A stretch of 64,000 bases of DNA from Campylobacter sp. (GTDB lineage: Bacteria > Campylobacterota > Campylobacteria > Campylobacterales > Campylobacteraceae), in NCBI RefSeq assembly GCF_019423325.1, contig NZ_JAHZBQ010000002.1, forward strand, positions 518,805 to 582,804, written 5' to 3'. The notes beneath the pieces were generated by a model that had not been told where the DNA came from, did not search any database, and worked only from the letters and a program-made list of their open reading frames with translations. The position numbers and the translations under genes are program-made. Shown piece after piece: positions 1 to 8,110 of this stretch (its first letter is position 1; the number at the start of each line of letters is the position of its first letter).

Positions 1-90
1 GAAAGCATAGGCTTTAAATGCAACGAAACGGCACGAAATACGCGCCAAAGAGTTCGCCTAGAAGGCTATGATAAACGGCGACTTGCCTAA
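1..90 (+). CDS. C-terminal tail of an unidentified protein (partial)
   Basis: An open frame enters from the left edge and ends at TAA 88-90. It gives 29 residues ending in GYDKRRLA, rich in Arg and Lys. The fragment is too short to assign to a family, and its start lies outside the window. It could also be chance reading. The sequence from 91 to 305 shows no gene I can support. Confidence 0.3.
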   Translation, partial: ESIGFKCNETARNTRQRVRLEGYDKRRLA

Positions 91-305
91 GGAAAAACGC
101 GCGCTGTCGCATAGGCGTGAAGCTGAAATCAATTGCTTTCGGCGCCTAATTTTGCGTCAAATTTTGACGAGCTTTTAAAATTTACCATAAAATTTTGATT
201 GAGCGCGTAGGCTTTTATGCGAGGCGCTAAAATTTGGTAGCTAGTCAAATTCTAGCCTCAAATTTAATGAGGCAAAATCAAATTTTAGCTGCGCGAGGCG
301 CCGAA

Positions 306-749
306 TTAGTCGTCTCTAACGCACCGTGCGAAGAGGCGATCGGAAATGCCGCTCCAGTCTGCGTAGCCGTTTTTAAAATGCACGAACCACGCCCGAGACG
401 AGCCGTCGGCAAATTTTGTAGAGCTCCAGTAGAAATCGGACTTTACGTATTTAAAAGCGGGATTTATAGCGGGGCTAAATTTAGTTTTATCCGTTATTCT
501 TATCAGCTCATCTACCCTCGGTAGCCGCCAGTCCGAATAAGCCGCAAAATTTAGCCTCTCGCAGCGCTCCTTCGCTTGCTTCCAATCGCCGATAAAAACC
601 CGCTCATCATCCTGCCACATTAGCTTGCCGAGTTTGCTTTCGTCGCATATCACTACGTTTTTATCATTATCTCTATAACAAGTCGCATTTAGGGCGTCTG
701 CATTTAAGAACGCGCAAAATAACGCTAAAATAACCATATGCTTTCTCAT
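306..749 (-). CDS. DUF1566 (Lcl C-terminal-like) secreted protein, copy 1
   Basis: This 147-residue protein has an N-terminal signal peptide (about residues 1-20, hydrophobic core VILALFCAFL). A single DUF1566-type domain follows, recognisable from LMWQDD near residue 45, YSDWRLPRVDELIRI near 72-86, the FYWSS turn and the closing FARCVRD. Proteins of this family are exported and often surface or periplasmic; no enzymatic role is established. An AAGGATGG ribosome-binding site precedes the ATG. It lies 26 bp downstream of a close paralogue on the same strand, so the pair is a tandem duplication and probably cotranscribed. Function unknown. Confidence 0.75.
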   Translation of the reverse strand: MRKHMVILALFCAFLNADALNATCYRDNDKNVVICDESKLGKLMWQDDERVFIGDWKQAKERCERLNFAAYSDWRLPRVDELIRITDKTKFSPAINPAFKYVKSDFYWSSTKFADGSSRAWFVHFKNGYADWSGISDRLFARCVRDD

Positions 750-775
750 CTATCCATCCTTTATAGTTTATAAAA

Positions 776-1228
776 TCAATACCGCCTCACGCACCGCACG
801 AAACTGCGAGCAAAAACGCTATCCCAGCCGTCGTTGCCGCCTACGAAATCCACGACCCACGCATTGGACGAGTCGTTGATATATTTTGTAGAGCTTTGGT
901 AGCATAAAAATTCTCCGCTCGCTATGTTTTTAAAAGCGGAATTTATGGCGGGGCTAAATTTAGTTTTATCCGTTATGCTTATTAGTTCATCTATACTCGG
1001 CAGCTGCCAGTCCGAATAACCCGCAAAATTTAAATTTTCGCAGTATTTAACGGCTTCGTCATACGCCCCCTCAAATATATCCTTGCCGTCTTGCCACATA
1101 AGTTTGTAAATACTATCCGTAACTACGTTTTTGGCATCATCTCTGCTAAAGCCCGCCGTTATATCGCCGCCAAAAGCCACGTTCCAGCAAAGCAAGCAGC
1201 CCGTTAGAATAGACATAAATTTACTCAT
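776..1228 (-). CDS. DUF1566 (Lcl C-terminal-like) secreted protein, copy 2
   Basis: This 150-residue protein is the paralogue of the neighbour at 306-749. Both share LMWQD, YSDWxLPxxDELIxITDKTKFSPAIN and a terminal FVRCVRR motif. The N-terminus (about residues 1-20) is a signal peptide with a hydrophobic stretch. The ATG is preceded by TTAAAGGT. It is the first gene of the pair, and the intergenic gap to copy 1 has no obvious terminator. The copies differ mainly in the middle loop (LCYQSSTKY here, FYWSSTKF in copy 1), so they have diverged since duplication. Role unknown; presumably exported. Confidence 0.75.
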   Translation of the reverse strand: MSKFMSILTGCLLCWNVAFGGDITAGFSRDDAKNVVTDSIYKLMWQDGKDIFEGAYDEAVKYCENLNFAGYSDWQLPSIDELISITDKTKFSPAINSAFKNIASGEFLCYQSSTKYINDSSNAWVVDFVGGNDGWDSVFARSFVRCVRRY

Positions 1229-1713
1229 ATTTTACCTTTAAGCGTTTGAATTACGCGTAATTATACTCTGTTCCGCGTTCCGCCGCTCATTCGCCTTATG
1301 CTTTAAAGTCGTGCCGCGGAGAGCATCCGCTTATCTCTATCCGGAGTTTTTTGCAGCACCGATAATTTTGTAGCGTTAAACGCAGAGCGCGGACTAGCCT
1401 CGTTGTTTTGATCTTAAATTACGCTTTGCATGCCTAAAATTTATCTCTAAATTCAGCCTTTTTGCTAAAATTTCACAAAACGTGTCGCCCGTAAAAGAGG
1501 CGGCGGGACCAAGCTTAAGGAGAGAAGATGCGCGAGCGGGGGCCTAAAGCTAAATTGCGACCCTGCGCCACTGCTTGCGTGCAATTTAAACGTGACGGGG
1601 CTTGCCGCTTAAATTTGAGCCGATTCTGCCCCGATATATTGTTCAATTCGTCAAATTTCATCGCTTGCGCTCGAGTTTTTGCGCCGCTCGCTGCCGCGCT
1701 TGTGCGACAAATT
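1229..1713. other. 485-bp gap holding a copied promoter and start region
   Basis: No complete gene is visible. Positions 1381-1537 are a near-copy of the region just upstream of, and into the first codons of, the beta-propeller-like gene at 11019. The copy includes the Shine-Dalgarno sequence (AAGGAGAG) and ATGCGCGAG. After that the similarity stops, and 1538-1713 is unrelated sequence that does not continue the gene. This is best read as the 5' stump of a lost paralogue. Confidence 0.7.
1381..1537 (+). repeat. Direct repeat, left copy (5' region of gene X)
   Basis: This matches 10868-11028 over about 157 bp in the same orientation with scattered substitutions. Shared landmarks are CGCAGAG near the start, GCCTAAAATTTATCTCTAAA in the middle, and AAGCTTAAGGAGAGAAGATG before the start codon. 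The two copies flank the iron/heme uptake locus. The right copy leads into an intact gene and the left copy does not. Confidence 0.85.
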
Positions 1714-2934
1714 TTACTCAAAGTCCTTCTGTGCGATATTCGATACCTCCGTGGCGATCGAGTTGCCCCAAAACACGCCGTCGATCGTGTAGTTTAAAAA
1801 GCCGTTTTCTATCTTTAGGTAGCCCGCTTCTTCGCATTTTTTGAAAAATTCCATCAGCTCGCCGAAGCTTTCATCGCCAATGAAGCTTTTTACTCGCGCC
1901 AGATCGATTTTATCGTATTGAAAGAGGCTTTTAAAGCGTCCTTGCGCTCTTTGTTTATCGTCAGATTTGCTGATCATTTGCATATTTTCTTTGACGTTGT
2001 ATAGGCCGTAATTTCCTATATGCCCGCCCGCGCCTTTGCCCAGAGGCAGGACGTCCGCGCCTTGGTGTCCTAGGCGGATATAGCGGTATTCGTCGCGCCC
2101 CTTGCGGTTAAATTTAGTGTATTCGAGCACCTCGTAATTGCCCGTGCTAAACAGCTCGCGCGCGAAGGCGTTATGCAGCTCGCGCTCGTAATTTACGTCG
2201 TAATAATCCTGCGAGATCGTTTTGCCGAGCGTTGAGCCCTCGAAAAACTGAAGCGAGTAAAAGCTTGTGCTGTCGATGCTCAGCTCGTCTATGAGGCGTG
2301 CGTCTTGCAGTACTTCGTCTAAGCTCTGGTTTGGGTAGTTAAAGATGATGTCGGTGCAGAGCATGCCGTCGAAGTTTTGCCGTAGCGCTTTTAGCCGTTT
2401 TATTGCGGCGTTTTTGCCGCCTACGCGGTTTAACAGCTTGCGGCCTTTGTCCGAAAACGTCTGCACGCCGATACTGAAGCGATTGACGCCGAGGCTTTCT
2501 AGCAGGTGTAATTTGCCTAAATTTAGATTATGCAGTGTGCTTTCTAGACTAAACTCGCAGTCGTCCGAGATGTTAAAATTTACTCTAAGCGCGGTTATTA
2601 CGGGCTTGAGGTGCTTTTCTTTCAGTATCGTGGGCGTGCCGCCGCCGAAATACACGCTGCGGAAATTTTTGCCTTGTAGATAGGGAAATTTGCCGTATTT
2701 TTCGATCTCGCCCAGTAAAAATTTTGTGTAATCGTCCAGCTCGTCATTAAGCTTGGTGCGGTTCATCGAGCAAAACGAGCAGATATTATCGCAAAACGGC
2801 ACGTGGATGTAGATCACGCCGTCTTTTTCCAAGGGCTCCGTTTGCAAAAACGCCTCCAGCTCCGCGCGGCTCGCCGCCTGCGGTTTTTTGCCCCTCGAAG
2901 GGCCTGCGTGCCCCTTTTGTCTTGTCTTAAACAT
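1714..2934 (-). CDS. Radical SAM heme-utilisation protein, HutW/ChuW type
   Basis: This 406-residue protein has the radical SAM iron-sulfur motif FCDNICSFC (CxxxCxxC) near residues 48-56. YFGGGTPT and FSLEST follow, typical of the HemN/coproporphyrinogen-oxidase-like branch. In this branch HutW/ChuW enzymes open the heme ring anaerobically to release iron, using SAM. Its place as last gene of an iron/heme uptake cluster, directly after tonB (1-bp gap), supports that role over a HemN role in heme synthesis. The usual small partners ChuX/ChuY/HutX/HutZ are not seen nearby. The N-terminus before the motif is short and basic. The exact reaction is inferred from family and context. Confidence 0.75.
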   Translation of the reverse strand: MFKTRQKGHAGPSRGKKPQAASRAELEAFLQTEPLEKDGVIYIHVPFCDNICSFCSMNRTKLNDELDDYTKFLLGEIEKYGKFPYLQGKNFRSVYFGGGTPTILKEKHLKPVITALRVNFNISDDCEFSLESTLHNLNLGKLHLLESLGVNRFSIGVQTFSDKGRKLLNRVGGKNAAIKRLKALRQNFDGMLCTDIIFNYPNQSLDEVLQDARLIDELSIDSTSFYSLQFFEGSTLGKTISQDYYDVNYERELHNAFARELFSTGNYEVLEYTKFNRKGRDEYRYIRLGHQGADVLPLGKGAGGHIGNYGLYNVKENMQMISKSDDKQRAQGRFKSLFQYDKIDLARVKSFIGDESFGELMEFFKKCEEAGYLKIENGFLNYTIDGVFWGNSIATEVSNIAQKDFE

Positions 2935-2935
2935 T

Positions 2936-3709
2936 TCAATCCTCCGCTTGAAATTCGTAAGGTTTGGTGATGACGCAATGAGAGATGTCTTTTAATACTT
3001 TGATCTCCAAATTTTTCGTTATTTTCACCGCCTCGTCGTTAAAAATTTTATTTTCGCCGCGCACGGCCAGGATTTTTATCTCGCCGTCAAATTTGAAATC
3101 CACCTCGACTTTAAATTTGCCTTCCAGCCGCAGCATAATGGCCTTTTTGGGATACTTCGTCTCGGGCTCGCGCTCTATTTTAAAGCCCACGCCTTCTTTG
3201 CAAAAAGACTGATCGCCGCCGCTTTGAGACGCGTTACTTTTCGCGGCGGGTTTTGCGCTCGGGGCATTGGGCGCCGTTTGCGCGGGCGAGCTTTGCGCCG
3301 CGGCTAAATTTTGAAATTTAGGCTTGGGCAGGATCTCCTTGGGCGGTTGCTTTTTTGCCTTTTTGGGCTCGGGCTTTGGCGGCGGAAGCTCCTTTTTGAC
3401 GGGCTCCTCCTTGATTGGCTCAGGAGGCTCCGGCTTTACCGGCTCGGGTTCTTGAAATTTGATCGTCTCGGGCTCGGACGGAATCTGCGGCGGTGCAAAT
3501 TCTTGCGGCTGCGGGATATTCATAGGCTCAGCAGGTAAAATTTGAGGCTGCGTCTCGTCCGCCGCTTCGTCTTTTTCGCTCGTATCCTCGTTTAAGCTTA
3601 ACTTGATCCTCATCGTTTCGTCCTTTTTCGGATCCTCGATTAAGCGAGAGTTTAGCGGCAAAAACAAAAGCGCCAAATTTAAAAGCAGCGAGACGAGAAA
3701 ATAGCGCAT
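2936..3709 (-). CDS. tonB: TonB energy-transducing protein
   Basis: This 257-residue protein has the TonB plan. One N-terminal membrane anchor (residues 3-19, FLVSLLLNLALLFLPL) is followed by a periplasmic Pro/Glu/Lys-rich spacer (about 55-125, with KPEPPEP and PPPKPEPKK). A C-terminal domain from about 165 carries the KYPKKAIMLRLEGKFKVEV motif. Two Cys residues frame the C-terminal domain (QSFCKEG and ISHCVIT), which may form a disulfide. The ATG shares a base with the stop of the upstream binding-protein gene (TAATG), so translation is probably coupled. With ExbB and ExbD in the same locus, it should power the receptor at 8111-10147. Confidence 0.85.
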   Translation of the reverse strand: MRYFLVSLLLNLALLFLPLNSRLIEDPKKDETMRIKLSLNEDTSEKDEAADETQPQILPAEPMNIPQPQEFAPPQIPSEPETIKFQEPEPVKPEPPEPIKEEPVKKELPPPKPEPKKAKKQPPKEILPKPKFQNLAAAQSSPAQTAPNAPSAKPAAKSNASQSGGDQSFCKEGVGFKIEREPETKYPKKAIMLRLEGKFKVEVDFKFDGEIKILAVRGENKIFNDEAVKITKNLEIKVLKDISHCVITKPYEFQAED

Positions 3710-4536
3710 TATTTGCTGAGCAGCTCGTAGATTTTATCTACCGCTTCGCCTATGCGAGGCGTGCCGCGAAGTAGCAACGAGGAGGGTACGCTAAGCACTT
3801 TGTCGTTTTTTGCGGCGGTTGTTTTTTTAAGCACGGGATTTTGCTTTAAGAAATTTTCGCTATTGCCGCCGCCCATACCGCCGATAACGAGGATGAAATC
3901 AGGGTTTTGCGAGAGGATAAACTCTGTAGAAACGATAGGCGTCGAGCCCTCGACGTCGTCCGCGATATTTTTAAGCTCGAGCTTGTTAAAAATGTCACCG
4001 GGAAGCGTCTTTTTGCTAAAGCCCGTAAGCGGAGTGGATGAAAACACGGCTAGAATTTTCTTACCCTTTAGCCCGCTGCTTTTAAATGACGCGAATTTCG
4101 TCTTTATACCCTCTATCACTTCGGCAGCCTTTTGCTCCTTGCCCGTTATTTTGCCGATTTCTTCGATGTTTTTGTATATGTCATCCACGCTATCGGCTTT
4201 GAGCGTGAGCGTTTTTAGATTAAATTTAGCCAGACTTTCGTTTACGTTTGCGGAGTGAAAGCTGGTGACTACCAGATCGGGCTTTAGCTCGACGATTTGC
4301 TCGATGTTGGGCTTGGTGTAGGTGCCTACGCTTTTTAGCTTGGCCGTTTTTTCCTCGGGCCAAATTTTAGAAAACTGAAGCGACGAGATGGCTACGAGCT
4401 GATCATCAGCACCTAGCATATAGATCATCTCAACGATCGAAGGGTCTAGTACGACAAGCTTTTTTGGTGCCTGGGCGCTAGCGGAAGCTGCCAAAAAGCA
4501 GCTTAAAGTAAGTAAAAATGCAACGATTTTTTTCAT
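3709..4536 (-). CDS. Periplasmic iron-complex/heme ABC transporter binding protein
   Basis: I place the start at 4536 (MKKIVAFLLTL), just after an AAAGGAGA ribosome-binding site. An upstream in-frame ATG at 4596 would add 20 residues with no export signal. The protein is about 275 residues: a signal peptide cleaved near ASASA, then a FecB/BtuF-like class III binding protein with the motif VGTYTKPNIEQIVELKPDLVV. The fold binds heme, ferric siderophores or cobalamin, and the sequence alone does not say which. The neighbouring permease and ATPase are its evident partners, and the radical SAM gene favours heme. A 160-bp gap separates it from the ATPase gene. Confidence 0.8.
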   Translation of the reverse strand: MKKIVAFLLTLSCFLAASASAQAPKKLVVLDPSIVEMIYMLGADDQLVAISSLQFSKIWPEEKTAKLKSVGTYTKPNIEQIVELKPDLVVTSFHSANVNESLAKFNLKTLTLKADSVDDIYKNIEEIGKITGKEQKAAEVIEGIKTKFASFKSSGLKGKKILAVFSSTPLTGFSKKTLPGDIFNKLELKNIADDVEGSTPIVSTEFILSQNPDFILVIGGMGGGNSENFLKQNPVLKKTTAAKNDKVLSVPSSLLLRGTPRIGEAVDKIYELLSK

Positions 4537-4696
4537 AGTATCTCCTTTGAAAATTATTTTTACTCTACAAAGTTTTTCGTTTCGCAAACGGATCAAATTT
4601 GACGCGCCGCTTGAGCGATAAAATTGATCCGCAGTGCTGCAAAAGCGTTTTCAAATTTAACCAAAACGCCGCTCCGCCCTTTAAAATACTGCCGCG

Positions 4697-5461
4697 CTAT
4701 TTTATCGGCACGACGAAGGGCATGCCGCCGTGTTGTAAAATTTCACACTTAAGACCGTAAATTTCGTTTAAAATTTCTTTTGTAAAAAGCTGCTTGACGC
4801 CGCCGCTGTAGCGTATCTCGCCGTCTTTCAGCATCACGATCTTGTCGCAAAACATCGCGGCTAAATTCAGATCGTGCATCACCGCCACGGAGAGTAAATT
4901 TAGCTCTTTTGTGAGCTTTTCGCAGATTTTCATCATCTCCACGGCGTAGTTTAGATCAAGCGCGCTCGTAGGCTCGTCAAGCAGCAAAACTCTAGGCTCG
5001 CTCACCAAAGCGCGCGCGAGCAGCACCCGCTGAAATTCGCCGCCGCTTAGCGAGTTTGCGTTTCGTTTCGCAAACTGCGCCACGTCAAGAAGCCCCATTA
5101 TCTCGTAGGCCTTTTTAACGTCGTTTTTATCATATCCGCTAAACTGGCTTTTTAAGTGGCAAAAGCGCCCGGTTAGCACGATGTCCTCGACCGTAAGAGG
5201 CATGCTTAATACCGTTTTTTGCGGCACGAAGCCTAAAATTTTGGCAAGCTCTTTAAGCGAGTATTGCTCAAGCCTTTTGCTTTCAAGCTCGATGATGCCG
5301 CTTTTGGGCGATAAAATTTTTAAAATATTTTTTAAAAGCGTGGACTTGCCGCAGCCGTTTGAACCGAGAATGCCGATAAATTCGCCGTTTTCAAAGCTTA
5401 GGCTTATGTTTTTTAGTATCTGCTTTTTGCCGTAGTCGAAGTAAAGCTCGCTAATTTTCAC
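4697..5461 (-). CDS. ABC transporter ATPase for iron complex/heme uptake
   Basis: This 254-residue ATPase has Walker A GSNGCGKST (about residues 34-42), signature LSGGEFQRV (about 137-145) and Walker B LLLDEPTS (about 158-165). The switch His is in VMHDLN. The pattern fits the FepC/BtuD/HmuV group that energises FecCD permeases. The start codon lies one base after the permease stop, so the two are translated together. It acts at the cytoplasmic face of the inner membrane. The substrate is set by the binding protein and is probably heme or a ferric complex. Confidence 0.88.
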   Translation of the reverse strand: MKISELYFDYGKKQILKNISLSFENGEFIGILGSNGCGKSTLLKNILKILSPKSGIIELESKRLEQYSLKELAKILGFVPQKTVLSMPLTVEDIVLTGRFCHLKSQFSGYDKNDVKKAYEIMGLLDVAQFAKRNANSLSGGEFQRVLLARALVSEPRVLLLDEPTSALDLNYAVEMMKICEKLTKELNLLSVAVMHDLNLAAMFCDKIVMLKDGEIRYSGGVKQLFTKEILNEIYGLKCEILQHGGMPFVVPIK

Positions 5462-5462
5462 G

Positions 5463-6443
5463 TCAGATACCCCTGCTGCTGCGGATCGCTAAAAAGAGAA
5501 AAAACGGCGCGCCGAAAAATGCCGTAACCACTCCGATAGGCACCTCGGTGGGGCTTAGGATGCTTTTTCCTATCGTATCGCATGCCAGCAGAAAAAACCC
5601 GCCCGCAAAGGTGCTGATGGGGATTAGAACAACGTTGCTCGAGGTGCGTAGCAGCATACGCAAGGTGTGCGGGATGATCAGCCCCACAAAGCCTATCATG
5701 CCCGTAAACGCGACCGAAAACGCGACCGCGAGCGAAGAGACGATGAGCAGGCGTTTTTTGATCTTTTCGACGTCCACGCCCAGGCTTTGAGCCTCCTCAT
5801 CGCCGCTTAAGATGACGTTTAGCTCAAAGCGCTTTATATAAAAATACGCCATCGACAGTGCGAGCGGCAGGATGATGTAGGCGATCTTATCCCAGTTTGC
5901 CGAGCCTACGTAGCCCATCATCCACGCTACGATCTTGAAGCTGTCCTCGCCGATGAGGTAGGTCGCAAAGCTCGTAAATGCGCCTAAAAACGACGAAAAC
6001 GCAATACCGATGATTAAAAGCGTGGCGATGGATTTGTTTTTTTTAGAAAGCTTAAAAATCACCACCGAAAGCACCGCTGCGCTGATGAAAGCAAATATGC
6101 CGTAGTAAAAATCGGGCAGCTTCAAAAGATACGCTACGACCGCTCCAAACGTCGCAGCAGAAGCGATGCCGATGATGTATGGATCTGCTAACGGGTTTAA
6201 AAATACGCTTTGGACAACCACGCCCGAGCTAGCCAAAAGCATACCGATCAAAAAGGCCATTATGACACGTGGTAGGCGGATTTCAAGCAAGATCGTCTCT
6301 TTTATTTCATCGATCTTGCTGCCGCTTGCAAATTTGACTATCTCTTGCCACGAGATGTCCGCGCCGCCGAGACTGAGAGAGAAAATACAGAGCACAACCG
6401 TGGCGATCGCTAAAATGATGATAATTTTATTTTTAGTAAGCAT
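5463..6443 (-). CDS. FecCD-family ABC transporter permease
   Basis: This 326-residue, highly hydrophobic protein has about nine to ten membrane segments. It carries the family motifs SGVVVQSVFLNPLADPYIIG (about residues 72-91) and GFVGLIIPHTLRM (about 247-259). It forms the inner-membrane channel for the adjacent ATPase and binding protein. Its start (ATG CTT ACT AAA) overlaps the last codons of a decayed receptor gene (TAT GCT TAC TAA), and no strong ribosome-binding site precedes it. This gene may therefore once have depended on translational coupling to an intact receptor. Confidence 0.87.
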   Translation of the reverse strand: MLTKNKIIIILAIATVVLCIFSLSLGGADISWQEIVKFASGSKIDEIKETILLEIRLPRVIMAFLIGMLLASSGVVVQSVFLNPLADPYIIGIASAATFGAVVAYLLKLPDFYYGIFAFISAAVLSVVIFKLSKKNKSIATLLIIGIAFSSFLGAFTSFATYLIGEDSFKIVAWMMGYVGSANWDKIAYIILPLALSMAYFYIKRFELNVILSGDEEAQSLGVDVEKIKKRLLIVSSLAVAFSVAFTGMIGFVGLIIPHTLRMLLRTSSNVVLIPISTFAGGFFLLACDTIGKSILSPTEVPIGVVTAFFGAPFFLFLAIRSSRGI

Positions 6444-6843
6444 ACTTAAACTCTACGTAATAATTCCGCGCAGCGGCAGGCATATATCTTTGTCCGATCG
6501 TTCTGTCTATTCTATAATTACTCGCGGAGAGATCGTATTTTTTATCGAGCAAATTTTTAACGCCCGTGCCGTGCCCGTTTTCATCCGATTGCCGCGCGCT
6601 TAGGTCGCTCGGTGCAATGCTCGGCTCAAAGTAATTCGGCGTTTTGGATAAACTTTGATTTTTTGAAATTTGATAGTTGGTCCGCGGCGCATTGTCTTTT
6701 TTTTTCGCGCCGTGTTTGTAGCCGCCTGTGTCGATATTTTTAAAATTTTTCTTCAGCGACTGATTTTTCATCATGCCCCCACCCGCTAAATTCGGATCCT
6801 TTAGCGAAAGTGGGATAAATTTAAAGCTCGATCTCGCGCTCAT
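6433..6843 (-). pseudogene. Remnant of a TonB-dependent receptor (C-terminal end only)
   Basis: The frame ends with GVKNLLDKKY and, after a short variable stretch, RNYYVEFKYAY. This matches the end of the intact receptor at 8111-10147 (GVKNLFDKKY, RNFYVEFKYAY). The final 43 residues are receptor-like. The preceding 90 residues are Lys/Asn/Ser-rich and do not resemble a receptor, so they are probably out-of-frame or scrambled sequence. No plug domain or signal peptide remains. It sits between exbD and the permease, where a receptor gene would be expected in an ancestral operon. Confidence 0.8.
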
Positions 6844-6889
6844 CGTTTTTCCTTAGACGAAATTTACGGGTAAAATTTAAACTCACCGC

Positions 6890-7312
6890 TTATCCTTTCG
6901 GCTTTTTCTTGATGTTTAGCTCGACGTTTTGCGTGCCGCTATCTTTTAAAATCGAGATCAAATTTATCACGTCGCCGTAGTTGATCGCTTCGTCGGCGTT
7001 TAGTTTTATACTCTCTTTTTGCTTTGGGGTTAAATTTGCGATCTCGCCGCCCAAATTCGTCAAATTTAAGCTTTTTTGCTCGCCGCTTATACTCAAAAGT
7101 ACTTCTCCGTTAAGTAGATAAAAAACCTCGACGTTTTTATCCTCCTCTTCGTTTAGGCTGGAGCTGCTTTGAGGCAGAGTGATGTCGATGTGAGCAAGCT
7201 TGTTAAAAGAAGTCGTCACCATAAAAAAGAGCAAAAGCACGAAGATAACGTCAATCAAATTTAGCATCGAGATACCGGCGTGTTTGCCCTTATCCCTGCG
7301 GACATACTTCAC
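6890..7312 (-). CDS. exbD: ExbD/TolR-family proton-channel subunit
   Basis: I place the start at GTG 7312 (VKYVRRDKGK), which has GAGAGGAGA five bases upstream. A longer frame begins at ATG 7339 but has no such site. The protein is about 140 residues: a short cytoplasmic tail, one membrane helix containing the conserved Asp (LNLIDVIFVLLLFFMV), then a periplasmic domain. It overlaps exbB by 23 bp, so the two are coupled. With ExbB it uses the proton-motive force to energise TonB. Confidence 0.87.
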   Translation of the reverse strand: MKYVRRDKGKHAGISMLNLIDVIFVLLLFFMVTTSFNKLAHIDITLPQSSSSLNEEEDKNVEVFYLLNGEVLLSISGEQKSLNLTNLGGEIANLTPKQKESIKLNADEAINYGDVINLISILKDSGTQNVELNIKKKPKG

Positions 7313-7919
7313 AGTTTCTCCTCTCAAAACTTCGCCCAAACAGGCTCATGATGCGGTTTAGATCGTTTAGGATAAAATCTATTTTCTTGTTAATCATCAG
7401 ATAAAATATCACGCAAGGAATCGCCACGATAAGCCCAAACGCCGTGGTGTAAAGCGCCTCGGAGATGCCCACCGCCACAAGCGGAGCGTCCGTACCGCCG
7501 CTAAGGCCGTTAAAAGCCTTGATCATCCCCACTATCGTGCCAAGTAGCCCTAACTGCGGGCTCGCGCTCGCGCAAAGACCCAGTATCCACGTGCGCCGCT
7601 CAAGCGAGGTTAGCTGCATAGAGACGGCCTCCTCGGCGATGTAGTCTATCTGCGTCTTGTTCGCGCCCTTGCCTAAATTTTCCACGACGAAAAGTGTTGT
7701 TTTGGCAAGCGAGTTTTTGTATTTTTTGCAAAATTCTTTGATTTTTTCGTAATCGCCTTCTAAGATGAGGTTGCAAAGCTTGATTTTAAACGAGCTCGTG
7801 GCGTCTATCTCGGTAAATAAAAAATACGCGCCCTTTTCAAGTAGCACCGCAACGCCAAGCACCGATAGACAAAATATCGGCCACATAAACGCGCCGCCGA
7901 TTTGTACGTATTCGAACAT
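7290..7919 (-). CDS. exbB: ExbB/MotA/TolQ-family proton-channel protein
   Basis: This 209-residue protein has three membrane segments: near residues 10-30, then around 118-140 and 150-175. The family motif SPQLGLLGTIVGMIKAF lies near 115-131. It forms the pentameric channel of the TonB-ExbB-ExbD complex. An AGGA site lies upstream of the ATG. It follows a hairpin terminator behind the receptor gene and has its own AT-rich upstream dyad, so it probably starts a separate transcript that runs on into exbD. Confidence 0.88.
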   Translation of the reverse strand: MFEYVQIGGAFMWPIFCLSVLGVAVLLEKGAYFLFTEIDATSSFKIKLCNLILEGDYEKIKEFCKKYKNSLAKTTLFVVENLGKGANKTQIDYIAEEAVSMQLTSLERRTWILGLCASASPQLGLLGTIVGMIKAFNGLSGGTDAPLVAVGISEALYTTAFGLIVAIPCVIFYLMINKKIDFILNDLNRIMSLFGRSFERRNCEVCPQG

Positions 7920-7927
7920 TTTAATCC

Positions 7928-7962
7928 TAATATTAATTATTAATAGCTCTTTATTATACCGT
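7928..7962 (-). promoter_or_regulatory. AT-rich dyad before exbB, possible Fur operator
   Basis: The stretch just upstream of exbB contains the dyad TATTAATTATTAATA with TATAATAAA-like words around it. AT-rich dyads of this sort upstream of iron-uptake genes in Campylobacter are often Fur sites. I cannot score it against a matrix, so this is a suggestion from position and composition. Confidence 0.3.
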
Positions 7963-8079
7963 CGCGTTTATTAAGCTACGATAAAATTTGATATGTTTTT
8001 TGATAAAGAATAATGAAATTTTAACGACGCTTCGCAAAAACACGGCGAGCTCGTGCTAAATTTTAAAATTTAAACGGCA

Positions 8080-8103
8080 AATTTGGGGCAGAAGCCCCAA
8101 ATT
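8080..8103 (-). terminator. Hairpin terminator behind the receptor gene
   Basis: A perfect 10-bp stem (AATTTGGGGC/GCCCCAAATT, 8080-8089 with 8094-8103) with a 4-base loop lies just past the receptor stop. T-rich sequence follows on the minus strand. It should end the receptor transcript before exbB. Confidence 0.7.
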
Positions 8104-8110
8104 CAGCGCT

